A stretch of DNA of 5,707 nt from JAAAPF01 sp964481035 (lineage in GTDB: Bacteria > Pseudomonadota > Alphaproteobacteria > Geminicoccales > Geminicoccaceae): positions 1-5,707 of the forward strand of contig CAYZSE010000158.1 in assembly GCA_964481035.1 (NCBI GenBank), given 5' to 3'. A program made the translations under genes and the position numbers. The notes under the pieces are model-generated. The model searched no databases. It was not told the origin of the DNA and worked only from the letters and a program-made list of their open reading frames with translations. Below, in pieces: positions 1 to 5,696 of this stretch. Position 1 is the first letter of the stretch. Each line of letters starts with the position of its first letter.

Positions 1-1149
1 GGCCAGATGGTCGTCAAGATCGTCAATGACGGGCTGGTCGAGCTCCTCGGCGGCGAGGCGACCGAGCTCGCCAAGGCCACAAACCCGCCGCTCGTGATCC
101 TGATGGCGGGCCTGCAGGGCTCGGGCAAGACGACCTCGACCGGCAAGCTCGCCAAGCGCTTCATGCAGCGCGACAAGCACAAGGTGCTCACCGCCTCGCT
201 CGACACCCGCCGGCCGGCGGCGCAACGGCAGCTCGAGGTGCTGGCGGGCCAGGTCGGCTGCACGTCCCTGCCGATCGTCGAGGGCCAGGGGCCGCTCGAG
301 ATCACCGAGCGCGCGCTGAAGACCGCGCGCGGCGAGGGCTACGACGTCGTCATCCTCGACACCGCCGGCCGGCTCTCGGTCGACGAGGAGCTCATGGCCG
401 AGCTCGCCGCGGTCAAGGAGCGCGCCAGGCCGCACGAGGTGCTGCTCGTCGCCGATGCCATGACCGGCCAGGACGCCGTGAAGACCGCCGAGACCTTCGA
501 GGCTCGCCTGGAGCTCACCGGCATCGTCCTGACGCGCATGGACGGCGACGCCCGCGGCGGCGCGGCGCTGTCGATGCGCCAGGTGACCGGCAGGCCCATC
601 AAGCTCGTCGGCACCGGCGAGAAGCTCGACGCGCTGGAGACGTTCCACCCCGAGCGCGTCGCCTCGCGCATCCTCGGGATGGGCGACGTCGTCTCGCTGG
701 TCGAGAAGGCGCGCGAGACCGTCGACGAGGAGGAGGCCGAGAAGCTCGCCCGGCGGATGCAGAAGGGTACCTTCTCCCTCGACGACTACAAGAAGCAGCT
801 CCAGCAGATCAAGAAGATGGGCGGAATGGGCGGTCTCATGGGCATGCTGCCCGGCGTCGCCAAGATGAAGAAGCAGATCGCCGAGGCCAACATCGACGAG
901 CGCATCTTCGTCCGTCAGGCCGCCATCATCGACAGCATGACCCCCGCCGAGCGGCGCAACGCCAAGCTGCTCGGCGCGTCCCGCAAGCGGCGCATCGCCA
1001 GCGGGTCCGGCACCAGCGTTCAAGACGTCAACAAGCTCTTGAAGCAGTACCAGGACATGCAGACGATGATGAAGCGCATGAAGAAGATGGGCAGACGCGG
1101 GATGCCCACGGGCGGCCAGCTGCCGCCCGGCCTCCTCCCGCCCCACTGA
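1..1149 (+). CDS. ffh: Signal recognition particle protein Ffh (5' end cut by the window)
   Basis: SRP54-type GTPase that binds 4.5S RNA and signal sequences emerging from the ribosome, then docks with FtsY to deliver membrane proteins to the translocon. The reading frame is open to the window edge, so the ATG at position 7 is internal. By comparison with E. coli Ffh, roughly 70 N-terminal residues (most of the N domain) are missing. The G domain shows the P-loop GLQGSGKTT (109-135), DTRRPAA as the G2 region, DTAGRL (358-375) and TRMDGDARGG (532-561). The methionine-rich M domain follows from about 730. It includes GGMGGLMGMLPG, the RNA-binding helix segment SRKRRIASGSGT (979-1014), and a Met/Lys-rich final helix. 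The stop is TGA at 1147-1149, 32 bases before rpsP. Motif order and spacing leave little doubt about identity; FtsY is excluded by the M domain. Confidence 0.97.
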   Translation, partial: GQMVVKIVNDGLVELLGGEATELAKATNPPLVILMAGLQGSGKTTSTGKLAKRFMQRDKHKVLTASLDTRRPAAQRQLEVLAGQVGCTSLPIVEGQGPLEITERALKTARGEGYDVVILDTAGRLSVDEELMAELAAVKERARPHEVLLVADAMTGQDAVKTAETFEARLELTGIVLTRMDGDARGGAALSMRQVTGRPIKLVGTGEKLDALETFHPERVASRILGMGDVVSLVEKARETVDEEEAEKLARRMQKGTFSLDDYKKQLQQIKKMGGMGGLMGMLPGVAKMKKQIAEANIDERIFVRQAAIIDSMTPAERRNAKLLGASRKRRIASGSGTSVQDVNKLLKQYQDMQTMMKRMKKMGRRGMPTGGQLPPGLLPPH

Positions 1150-1181
1150 CGCCGGCCCTTACGAAGAGGAACATCGACCGC

Positions 1182-1559
1182 ATGGCCGTCACCATTCGCC
1201 TCGCCCGCGGCGGCGCCAAGAAGCGCCCGTTCTACCGCATCGTCGTCGCCGACAGCCGGTCGCGCCGCGACGGGCGCTTTCTCGAGAAGGTGGGCACCTA
1301 CAACCCGCTGTTGCCCAAGGACCGCGACGACCGCGTCGTCCTCGACGTCGAGCGCGTCGAGCACTGGCTCGCCCAGGGTGCCCAGTGCTCCGACCGCGTC
1401 GCCCGCTTCCTCGATGTCAAGGGCCTGAAGCCGGGCGCCACGCGCCCGCGCGGCACCGGCAAGCGCGCCGCCGAGATCGCCGCCAAGAAGGCCGAGGAGG
1501 AGGCCAAGAACGCCCCGCCGGCCGCGCCCGAGACGCCCGCCGAGACGGCGCAGGTCTGA
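1182..1559 (+). CDS. rpsP: 30S ribosomal protein S16
   Basis: S16 is a primary assembly protein of the 30S subunit that binds the 5' and central domains of 16S rRNA. The first 82 or so of 125 residues match the whole S16 family: the start MAVTIRLARGGAKKRPFYRI, then VADSR, DGRFLEKVGTYNP, and a helix around VERVEHWLAQGAQ. E. coli S16 is about 82 residues long. The remaining 43 or so residues form a low-complexity tail rich in Ala, Lys, Glu and Pro, of a kind common in alphaproteobacterial S16 and probably disordered. The start is fixed by the conserved N-terminus. An AGAGGA sequence at 1165-1170 lies 11 bases upstream and is a modest ribosome binding site. The gene follows ffh by 32 bases and precedes rimM by 15 bases, as in many proteobacteria. 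Confidence 0.97.
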   Translation: MAVTIRLARGGAKKRPFYRIVVADSRSRRDGRFLEKVGTYNPLLPKDRDDRVVLDVERVEHWLAQGAQCSDRVARFLDVKGLKPGATRPRGTGKRAAEIAAKKAEEEAKNAPPAAPETPAETAQV

Positions 1560-1574
1560 GGTCGGGCGTGGGCC

Positions 1575-2096
1575 ATGGGCGCTGTGCGGCGGGTCTGCCT
1601 GGGCGTGATCACCGGCGCGCACGGCGTGCGCGGCGAGGTCAAGGTGCGCCCCTTCACCGAAGCGCCGGAGGCGATCGCCGCCTATGGGCCGGTGAGCGAC
1701 GATGCGGGGCGGCGTGAGCTGCGGCTGCGCGTCGTTCGGGTGACGCCCAACGGGGTCGTCGTCCGCATCGCCGGCTGCGACGACCGCGACGCCGCCGCAG
1801 CGCTGCGCGGCACCGAGCTCTGGGTCGACCGCGACCGTCTGCCGGAGCCGGCCGCCGACGAGTGGTACACCGACGACCTCAAGGGGCTCGCCGTCGTCGA
1901 CGAGGCGGGGGGTGAGATCGGCCGGGTGCGCGCGGTTGTCGACCACGGCAGCGGCGACGTCGTCGAGATCGTGACCGGCGACGGCAAGGAGCTCGTCCTG
2001 CCCTTCACCCGCGCGCAGTTCCCCGAGGTCGACATCGCCCGTGGCCGCATGGTGGCGGCACCCTCGGTGTTCCTCGAGGCGGGAGCGGCGTCGTGA
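1575..2096 (+). CDS. rimM: Ribosome maturation factor RimM
   Basis: RimM binds immature 30S subunits through S19 and helps fold the 3' (head) domain of 16S rRNA. The 173 residues fit the usual length of about 170-185. The N-terminal RimM beta-barrel carries GVITGAHGVRGEVKVRPFT (residues 10-28) and a D-R-D-A-A-A-L-R-G-T-E-L segment near 70-82. The C-terminal PRC-barrel starts at DEWYTDDLKGL (95-105), continues with EIGRVRAVVDHGSGDVVEI, and ends with LPFTRAQFPEVD. ATG 1575 is the first start after the in-frame rpsP stop at 1557-1559. The best Shine-Dalgarno match, GAGG at 1558-1561, overlaps that stop and lies 13 bases away, so initiation may depend on ribosomes finishing rpsP. A GTG at 1584 is a possible alternative start. 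The stop overlaps the trmD start by four bases. Confidence 0.95.
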   Translation: MGAVRRVCLGVITGAHGVRGEVKVRPFTEAPEAIAAYGPVSDDAGRRELRLRVVRVTPNGVVVRIAGCDDRDAAAALRGTELWVDRDRLPEPAADEWYTDDLKGLAVVDEAGGEIGRVRAVVDHGSGDVVEIVTGDGKELVLPFTRAQFPEVDIARGRMVAAPSVFLEAGAAS

Positions 2097-2872
2097 GCTG
2101 GCACGCCTCGGTCCTGACGCTCTTTCCGGAGATGTTTCCGGGCCCGCTCGGCTGCTCGCTCGCCGGCCGCGGGCTGGCGGCGGGCGCTTGGCGGCTCGAC
2201 ACCGTGCGCCTGCGCGACTTCGCCGGTGACCGCCACGCGAGCGTCGACGACACCCCCTTCGGCGGCGGCGCCGGCATGGTCATGCGCGCCGACGTGCTCG
2301 CGGCGGCGCTCGACAGCGTGGCCGCCGACGATCGTCCGCGGCTGGTCACGAGCCCCCGCGGGCGCCCGCTCGATCAGGGGCGCGTGCAAGCGCTTGCCGA
2401 CGGCCCCGGCGTCGTGGTTCTATGCGGACGCTTCGAGGGCATCGACCAGCGCCTGCTCGACGCGCGCGGCCTCGAGGAAGTGAGCCTCGGCGATTTCGTT
2501 CTTTCCGGCGGTGAGCCGGCGGCGCTCGTCCTCCTGGACGCCTGCGTCCGCTTGCTGCCGGGGATCGTCGGCTCGGCCGCGAGCCTCGACGAGGAGAGCT
2601 TCGCCCGCGGGCTCCTGGAATACCCGCACTACACGCGGCCCAGGGTCTTCGAGGGGTTGGAGGTGCCGGAGGTCCTGCTCTCCGGGCATCACGAGCGGAT
2701 CGGCGCTTGGCGCCGCGCCGAGGCCGTGCGGCTCACCCGGGAGCGCCGGCCCGACCTCTGGGCCCGGTTCGGGCGGGACGACGACGGGGCCGCGGTCGGG
2801 ACGCGCGGCCGGACGAACGGGGTGGATGACGGGCTCGGCGCGAGCCGACCCCAGCGGAGGGACTTGCGATGA
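2093..2872 (+). CDS. trmD: tRNA (guanine-N1)-methyltransferase TrmD
   Basis: TrmD is a SPOUT (trefoil-knot) homodimer that uses S-adenosylmethionine to make m1G37 in tRNAs with G36-G37 (Leu, Pro and Arg types), preventing +1 frameshifting. Visible motifs are LTLFPEMF (8-15), DDTPFGGGAGMVM (52-64), the knot loops LCGRFEGID (110-118) and SLGDFVLSGGEPAA (131-144), and HYTRP (179-183). Arg153 matches E. coli Arg154. The position of the catalytic E. coli Asp169 is Glu168 here, in DEESF. The gene starts at GTG 2093 in a GTGA overlap with the rimM stop, and GGGAG at 2081-2085 is well spaced upstream. At 259 residues it is slightly long: the family core ends near ARF (residue 226), and the last 33 or so residues are a Gly/Arg/Asp-rich tail whose codons also hold the rplS ribosome binding site. 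Confidence 0.97.
   Translation: MSWHASVLTLFPEMFPGPLGCSLAGRGLAAGAWRLDTVRLRDFAGDRHASVDDTPFGGGAGMVMRADVLAAALDSVAADDRPRLVTSPRGRPLDQGRVQALADGPGVVVLCGRFEGIDQRLLDARGLEEVSLGDFVLSGGEPAALVLLDACVRLLPGIVGSAASLDEESFARGLLEYPHYTRPRVFEGLEVPEVLLSGHHERIGAWRRAEAVRLTRERRPDLWARFGRDDDGAAVGTRGRTNGVDDGLGASRPQRRDLR
2856..2861 (+). promoter_or_regulatory. Ribosome binding site of rplS, inside the end of trmD
   Basis: GGAGGG is a strong Shine-Dalgarno match, seven bases before the rplS ATG at 2869. It lies within the last codons of trmD, whose TGA stop (2870-2872) overlaps that ATG as ATGA. L19 is needed in far larger amounts than TrmD, so a strong independent site here would fit higher translation of rplS than of trmD. 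That difference is inferred, not seen. Confidence 0.8.
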
Positions 2873-3291
2873 ACATCGTCGACCAGATCGGCCAGGAGCA
2901 GATCGCGCGCCTCGTCGCGGAGCGCCCGGTGCCGGAATTTCAGCCGGGCGACACGGTGCGCGTGAACGTCAAGGTCATCGAGGGCACGCGCGAGCGCGTC
3001 CAGGCCTTCGAGGGGGTGTGCATCGCGCGGCGCAACCGCGGCATCAACTCCGCGTTCACGGTCCGCAAGATCAGCTACGGCGAGGGCGTCGAGCGCGTCT
3101 TCCCGCTCTACAGCCCGCGCATCGATTCGATCGAGGTCGTGCGCCGCGGCAAGGTCCGGCGGGCCAAGCTCTACTACCTGCGCGGCCGGCGCGGCAAGGC
3201 GGCCAGGATCGCCGAGCGCAGCGACACGCGCCCGGCCCAGGGCGCGGCCAAGGGGGCAGGCAAGGGTGCCGCCAAGACGGCCGCCGAGTAG
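2869..3291 (+). CDS. rplS: 50S ribosomal protein L19
   Basis: L19 sits at the 30S-50S interface of the large subunit and contributes to intersubunit bridges. Residues 1-115 or so match the family: RPVPEFQPGDTVRVNVKVIEG (19-39), RVQAFEGVCIARRNRGINS (43-61), TVRKISYGEGVERVFPLYSP (64-83) and VRRGKVRRAKLYYLRGRRGKAARI (91-114). The usual length is about 115-130 residues. Here a tail of about 25 residues rich in Ala, Gly and Lys (GAAKGAGKGAAK) takes it to 140. Such basic low-complexity tails occur in alphaproteobacterial L19 and probably contact rRNA or lie disordered on the surface. The start is set by the conserved N-terminus, the GGAGGG site and the ATGA overlap with trmD. leuC follows after 27 bases with no terminator-like structure between them. 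Confidence 0.97.
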   Translation: MNIVDQIGQEQIARLVAERPVPEFQPGDTVRVNVKVIEGTRERVQAFEGVCIARRNRGINSAFTVRKISYGEGVERVFPLYSPRIDSIEVVRRGKVRRAKLYYLRGRRGKAARIAERSDTRPAQGAAKGAGKGAAKTAAE

Positions 3292-3305
3292 GCGCGGGCG
3301 GTAGC

Positions 3306-3310
3306 GGAGG
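3306..3310 (+). promoter_or_regulatory. Ribosome binding site of leuC
   Basis: GGAGG, within a longer purine run, lies eight bases before the leuC ATG at 3319, in the 27-base gap after rplS. No leader-peptide ORF with a run of leucine codons, no T-box-like element and no clear promoter fits in this gap. leuC is therefore either transcribed with rplS or driven by a promoter inside the upstream gene. Confidence 0.75.
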
Positions 3311-3318
3311 GGGACGCG

Positions 3319-4728
3319 ATGACCGGGCCGAGGACGCTCTTCGACAAGATCTGGGACAGCCACGTCGTCGACCGCCAGGACGACGGCTCGTGCCTGATCT
3401 ACGTCGACCGCCATCTCGTCCACGAGGTGACGAGCCCGCAGGCCTTCGAGGGCCTGCGCGCGACCGGCCGCCGGGTCCGCCGCCCCGAGGCGACGCTCGC
3501 CGTCGTCGACCACAACGTGCCGACCGATCCCGACCGGATCCACGGCATCAAGGACGCGACCTCGCGCATCCAGATCGAGGCGATGATCGCCAACGCCCGT
3601 GAGTTCGGCATCGAGCTCTACGACGTCCGCGACGTTCGCCAGGGCATCGTCCACATCGTCGGCCCCGAGCAGGGCTTCACCCAGCCGGGCATGACCATCG
3701 TCTGCGGCGACAGCCACACCTCGACCCACGGCGCCTTCGGTGCCTTGGCCTTCGGCATCGGCACCTCCGAGGTCGAGCACGTGCTCGCCACCCAGACGCT
3801 GGTCCAAAAGCGGCCGAAGAACATGCGCATCGCGGTCGACGGCGAGCTCGGCTTCGGGGTCACCGCCAAGGACGTGGTGCTGGCGATCATCGGCAAGATC
3901 GGCACCGCCGGCGGCACCGGCCACGTCATCGAGTACGCCGGCGACGTGATCGCGCGGCTCTCGATGGAGGGGCGGATGACGATCTGCAACATGTCGATCG
4001 AGGCCGGTGCCCGGGCGGGGCTCATCGCCCCCGACGCGACCACCTTTCGCTACGTCCAGGGCCGCCCCAAAGCGCCCAAGGCCGGCGCCTTCGAGCAGGC
4101 CCTCGCCTACTGGCGGACCCTGCCCTCCGATCCGGGCGCCCGCTACGACGTCGAGATCGTCCTCCATGCGCCCGACATCGAGCCGCAGGTGACCTGGGGG
4201 ACCAGCCCGCAGGACGTCGTCGCCATTTCCGGGCGCGTGCCCGACCCCAAGGACGCGCCGAGCACGGAGCGCCGCCGGGCCATCGAGAAGGCTCTCGCCT
4301 ACATGGCGCTCGAGCCGGGCACGCCGATGCGCGAGATCGCCGTCGACCGGGTCTTCCTCGGCTCGTGCACCAACGGCCGCATCGAGGATCTCCGCGCCGC
4401 CGCCAAGGTCGTCGCCGGCCACAAGATCGCCGCCAGCGTGCGCGCCATGGTCGTGCCGGGCTCGGGGCTGGTCAAGCACCAGGCCGAGGAGGAGGGGCTC
4501 GACGAGATCTTCACCAACGCCGGCTTCGAGTGGCGCGAGGCCGGCTGCTCGATGTGCCTCGGCATGAACCCCGACATCCTCGAGCCCGGCGAGCGCTGTG
4601 CCTCCACCTCGAACCGCAACTTCGAGGGCCGCCAGGGCCGCGGCGGCCGCACCCACCTCTTGAGCCCCGCCATGGCCGCGGCGGCGGCGGTCACCGGCCG
4701 GCTCACCGACGTCCGCGAGCTGGTCTAG
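3319..4728 (+). CDS. leuC: 3-isopropylmalate dehydratase large subunit LeuC
   Basis: With LeuD it isomerises 2-isopropylmalate to 3-isopropylmalate in leucine synthesis, using a [4Fe-4S] cluster in an aconitase-type fold. The 469 residues match the longer proteobacterial LeuC type (E. coli 466). The N-terminus has TLFDKIWDSHVV and YVDRHLVHEVTSPQAFEGL. VCGDSHTSTHGAFG and FGIGTSEVEHVLATQTL follow. The cluster ligands are Cys350 (in GSCTNGR), Cys410 and Cys413 (in GCSMCLGMNPD), each three higher than E. coli 347, 407 and 410. The substrate-site segment STSNRNFEGRQG comes just before the C-terminus. It is intact, so probably active. Its position after rplS is known in alphaproteobacteria, but leuD, the obligate partner, is not the next gene and must be elsewhere. 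Homoaconitase is a less likely alternative given the strong LeuC-type match. Confidence 0.96.
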   Translation: MTGPRTLFDKIWDSHVVDRQDDGSCLIYVDRHLVHEVTSPQAFEGLRATGRRVRRPEATLAVVDHNVPTDPDRIHGIKDATSRIQIEAMIANAREFGIELYDVRDVRQGIVHIVGPEQGFTQPGMTIVCGDSHTSTHGAFGALAFGIGTSEVEHVLATQTLVQKRPKNMRIAVDGELGFGVTAKDVVLAIIGKIGTAGGTGHVIEYAGDVIARLSMEGRMTICNMSIEAGARAGLIAPDATTFRYVQGRPKAPKAGAFEQALAYWRTLPSDPGARYDVEIVLHAPDIEPQVTWGTSPQDVVAISGRVPDPKDAPSTERRRAIEKALAYMALEPGTPMREIAVDRVFLGSCTNGRIEDLRAAAKVVAGHKIAASVRAMVVPGSGLVKHQAEEEGLDEIFTNAGFEWREAGCSMCLGMNPDILEPGERCASTSNRNFEGRQGRGGRTHLLSPAMAAAAAVTGRLTDVRELV

Positions 4729-4750
4729 CTCGCGCCGGCCGGCTCGCGGA
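4712..4750 (+). promoter_or_regulatory. Two competing RNA hairpins across the leuC stop and the next ribosome binding site
   Basis: CGCGAGCT (4714-4721) is perfectly complementary to AGCTCGCG (4727-4734), giving an 8-bp stem with a 5-base loop that includes the first base of the leuC TAG stop. The same left arm, as TCCGCGAGC (4712-4720), also pairs over 9 bp with GCTCGCGGA (4742-4750), which takes in the first three bases of the downstream GGAGGG ribosome binding site. The two pairings exclude each other. A ribosome ending leuC would cover the left arm and free the site. No U-run follows, so this is not a classical terminator. In DNA this GC-rich the pairing could be chance. Confidence 0.4.
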
Positions 4751-4753
4751 GGG
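4748..4753 (+). promoter_or_regulatory. Ribosome binding site that fixes the start of the ABC membrane gene
   Basis: GGAGGG lies seven bases before ATG 4761. The reading frame stays open far upstream, out of frame inside leuC, but that stretch reads as Arg/Pro-rich shadow sequence. This site, together with the change to hydrophobic sequence right after ATG 4761, decides the start. Confidence 0.8.
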
Positions 4754-4760
4754 CTGCGCC

Positions 4761-5696
4761 ATGATCGAGTTCTACCGGGTCATCTGGCGCGCGACGTGGC
4801 GGCGCCAGATCGTCCTCATCGTCCTCTCGCTGGCCGTCGCCGCCCTCGCCGCGGCGCCGCTCAAGTTCCAGCAGGAGATCATCAACCACATGGTCAGGGG
4901 CGGCGTCTTCGCGACGCTCGCCTGGCTGTGCGCGGGCTTTCTCGGCGTCGTGGTCCTGAGCGGCCTCCTCAAGTTCGCCAACAGCTACCTCACCGCGCGC
5001 TCGGGCGAGATCACCGTCCGCTACATCCGCGACCGGCTCTACACCCGCGCCGTCGAGGGCAGCGCTGCGACGCCCATCCCCCGCGGCACCCTGGTCACCA
5101 TGGTGGCGGCGGAAGCGGAAGGCGTCGGCGCCTTCGCCGGCGCCGCCATCGCCACGCCCGTCATGCAGATCGGCACGCTCCTGAGCGTCGTCGGCTTCAT
5201 GACGGCGAGCTCGTGGGTGCTGGGCGCGATCGCGCTCGGCGTCGTCGTCCCGCAGATGATCATCGTGCTCGTCATGCAGGGGCGCATCAACCGCGAAGTG
5301 CGCCTGCGGACCCAGCGCCTGCGCCGCGCCTCCGACGAGATCTCGGCGAGCGATCTCCGCCGCATCGAGCAGGAGGTCGTCGACGACTTCGACGAGCTGA
5401 TGGTCATCCGCCTGCGCATCTTCCGCCTCAAGCTGTCGATCAAGCTCGTCCAGAGCCTCTTGAGCGCCGGCGGCGTCGCCGCGATCCTGCTGCTCGGCGG
5501 CTGGTACGTGATCGAGGGCCGCACCGACACCGGCACCGTGGTCGCCGCGCTTTCGGGCCTCGCCCGCATCGAGGGCCCCTGGCGCGAGCTCGTCGCCTTC
5601 TACCGCCAGGCCAGCACGATGCGGGTGAGCTACGAGCTGATCGTGCGCGCCGTCACCACCGCGGCCCCCACCACGGCCGAGCTGGAACGGCGCTAG
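4761..5696 (+). CDS. Stand-alone ABC-exporter transmembrane domain protein, no ATPase domain
   Basis: This 311-residue protein looks like the full membrane half of a type IV (MsbA/ABCB-like, ABC_membrane) exporter. Hydrophobic segments lie near residues 16-34, 50-71, 123-146, 152-172 and 228-248, with a sixth, more amphipathic one at 256-280. Residues 109-125 (GTLVTMVAAEAEGVGAF) correspond to the first intracellular coupling region. The long 173-227 loop, with charged helices around SDEISASDLRRIEQEVVDDF, corresponds to the second. The end, TGTVVAALSGLARIEGPWREL and then a charged helix, fits the linker before the nucleotide-binding domain. The protein stops there with TAG: no Walker A, signature or Walker B motif exists. 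It may pair with a separately encoded ATPase, perhaps the next gene, or work without ATP. The substrate is unknown. It lies 32 bases after leuC, where leuD might be expected. Family assignment rests on reading the pattern, not on a search. Confidence 0.75.
   Translation: MIEFYRVIWRATWRRQIVLIVLSLAVAALAAAPLKFQQEIINHMVRGGVFATLAWLCAGFLGVVVLSGLLKFANSYLTARSGEITVRYIRDRLYTRAVEGSAATPIPRGTLVTMVAAEAEGVGAFAGAAIATPVMQIGTLLSVVGFMTASSWVLGAIALGVVVPQMIIVLVMQGRINREVRLRTQRLRRASDEISASDLRRIEQEVVDDFDELMVIRLRIFRLKLSIKLVQSLLSAGGVAAILLLGGWYVIEGRTDTGTVVAALSGLARIEGPWRELVAFYRQASTMRVSYELIVRAVTTAAPTTAELERR

Noticed and set aside
7..9. ATG at position 7 as the true start of ffh.
   Set aside because: The frame is open to the first base, and the sequence after it is the internal end of the N domain. 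A complete Ffh has about 70 more residues before this point.
532..561. TRMDGDARGG in place of the textbook TKLDGDARGG in the Ffh GTPase domain.
   Set aside because: The specificity Asp and the DGDARGG segment are intact. Arg/Met in place of Lys/Leu is, as far as I recall, usual in Ffh of this lineage.
1557..1574. Readthrough of the rpsP TGA into rimM, since both genes share one frame, giving an S16-RimM fusion.
   Set aside because: The two genes are in frame with only 15 bases between stop and start, but nothing in the sequence (no stem-loop or recoding signal) suggests readthrough. One gap in three is in frame by chance.
1020..1946. A 308-residue open frame on the - strand opposite the ffh end, rpsP and rimM.
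   Set aside because: It crosses three well-supported + strand genes, shows no motif, and has the Ala/Gly/Arg/Val composition of GC-rich shadow frames.
2511..3602. A 363-residue + strand open frame crossing trmD, rplS and the start of leuC.
   Set aside because: It is out of frame with all three certain genes, and its translation is Arg/Gly/Pro-rich low-complexity sequence without any family signature.
2689..4656. A 655-residue open frame on the - strand opposite rplS and leuC.
   Set aside because: It lies wholly antisense to two certain genes. Its translation is Ala/Asp/Arg/Leu/Gly-rich with no recognisable domain. Long antisense open frames are expected where third codon positions are mostly G or C.
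4734..4743. GCCGGCCGGC palindrome between leuC and the ABC gene as an operator site.
   Set aside because: Short GC palindromes are common at this base composition, and no known operator is recognised. It lies in the loop of the longer competing pairing described above.
4365..4760. An N-terminal extension of the ABC membrane gene into leuC, since the frame is open from 4365.
   Set aside because: The extension reads as Arg/Pro/Gly-rich shadow sequence within leuC. The good ribosome binding site and the switch to membrane-type sequence occur at ATG 4761.
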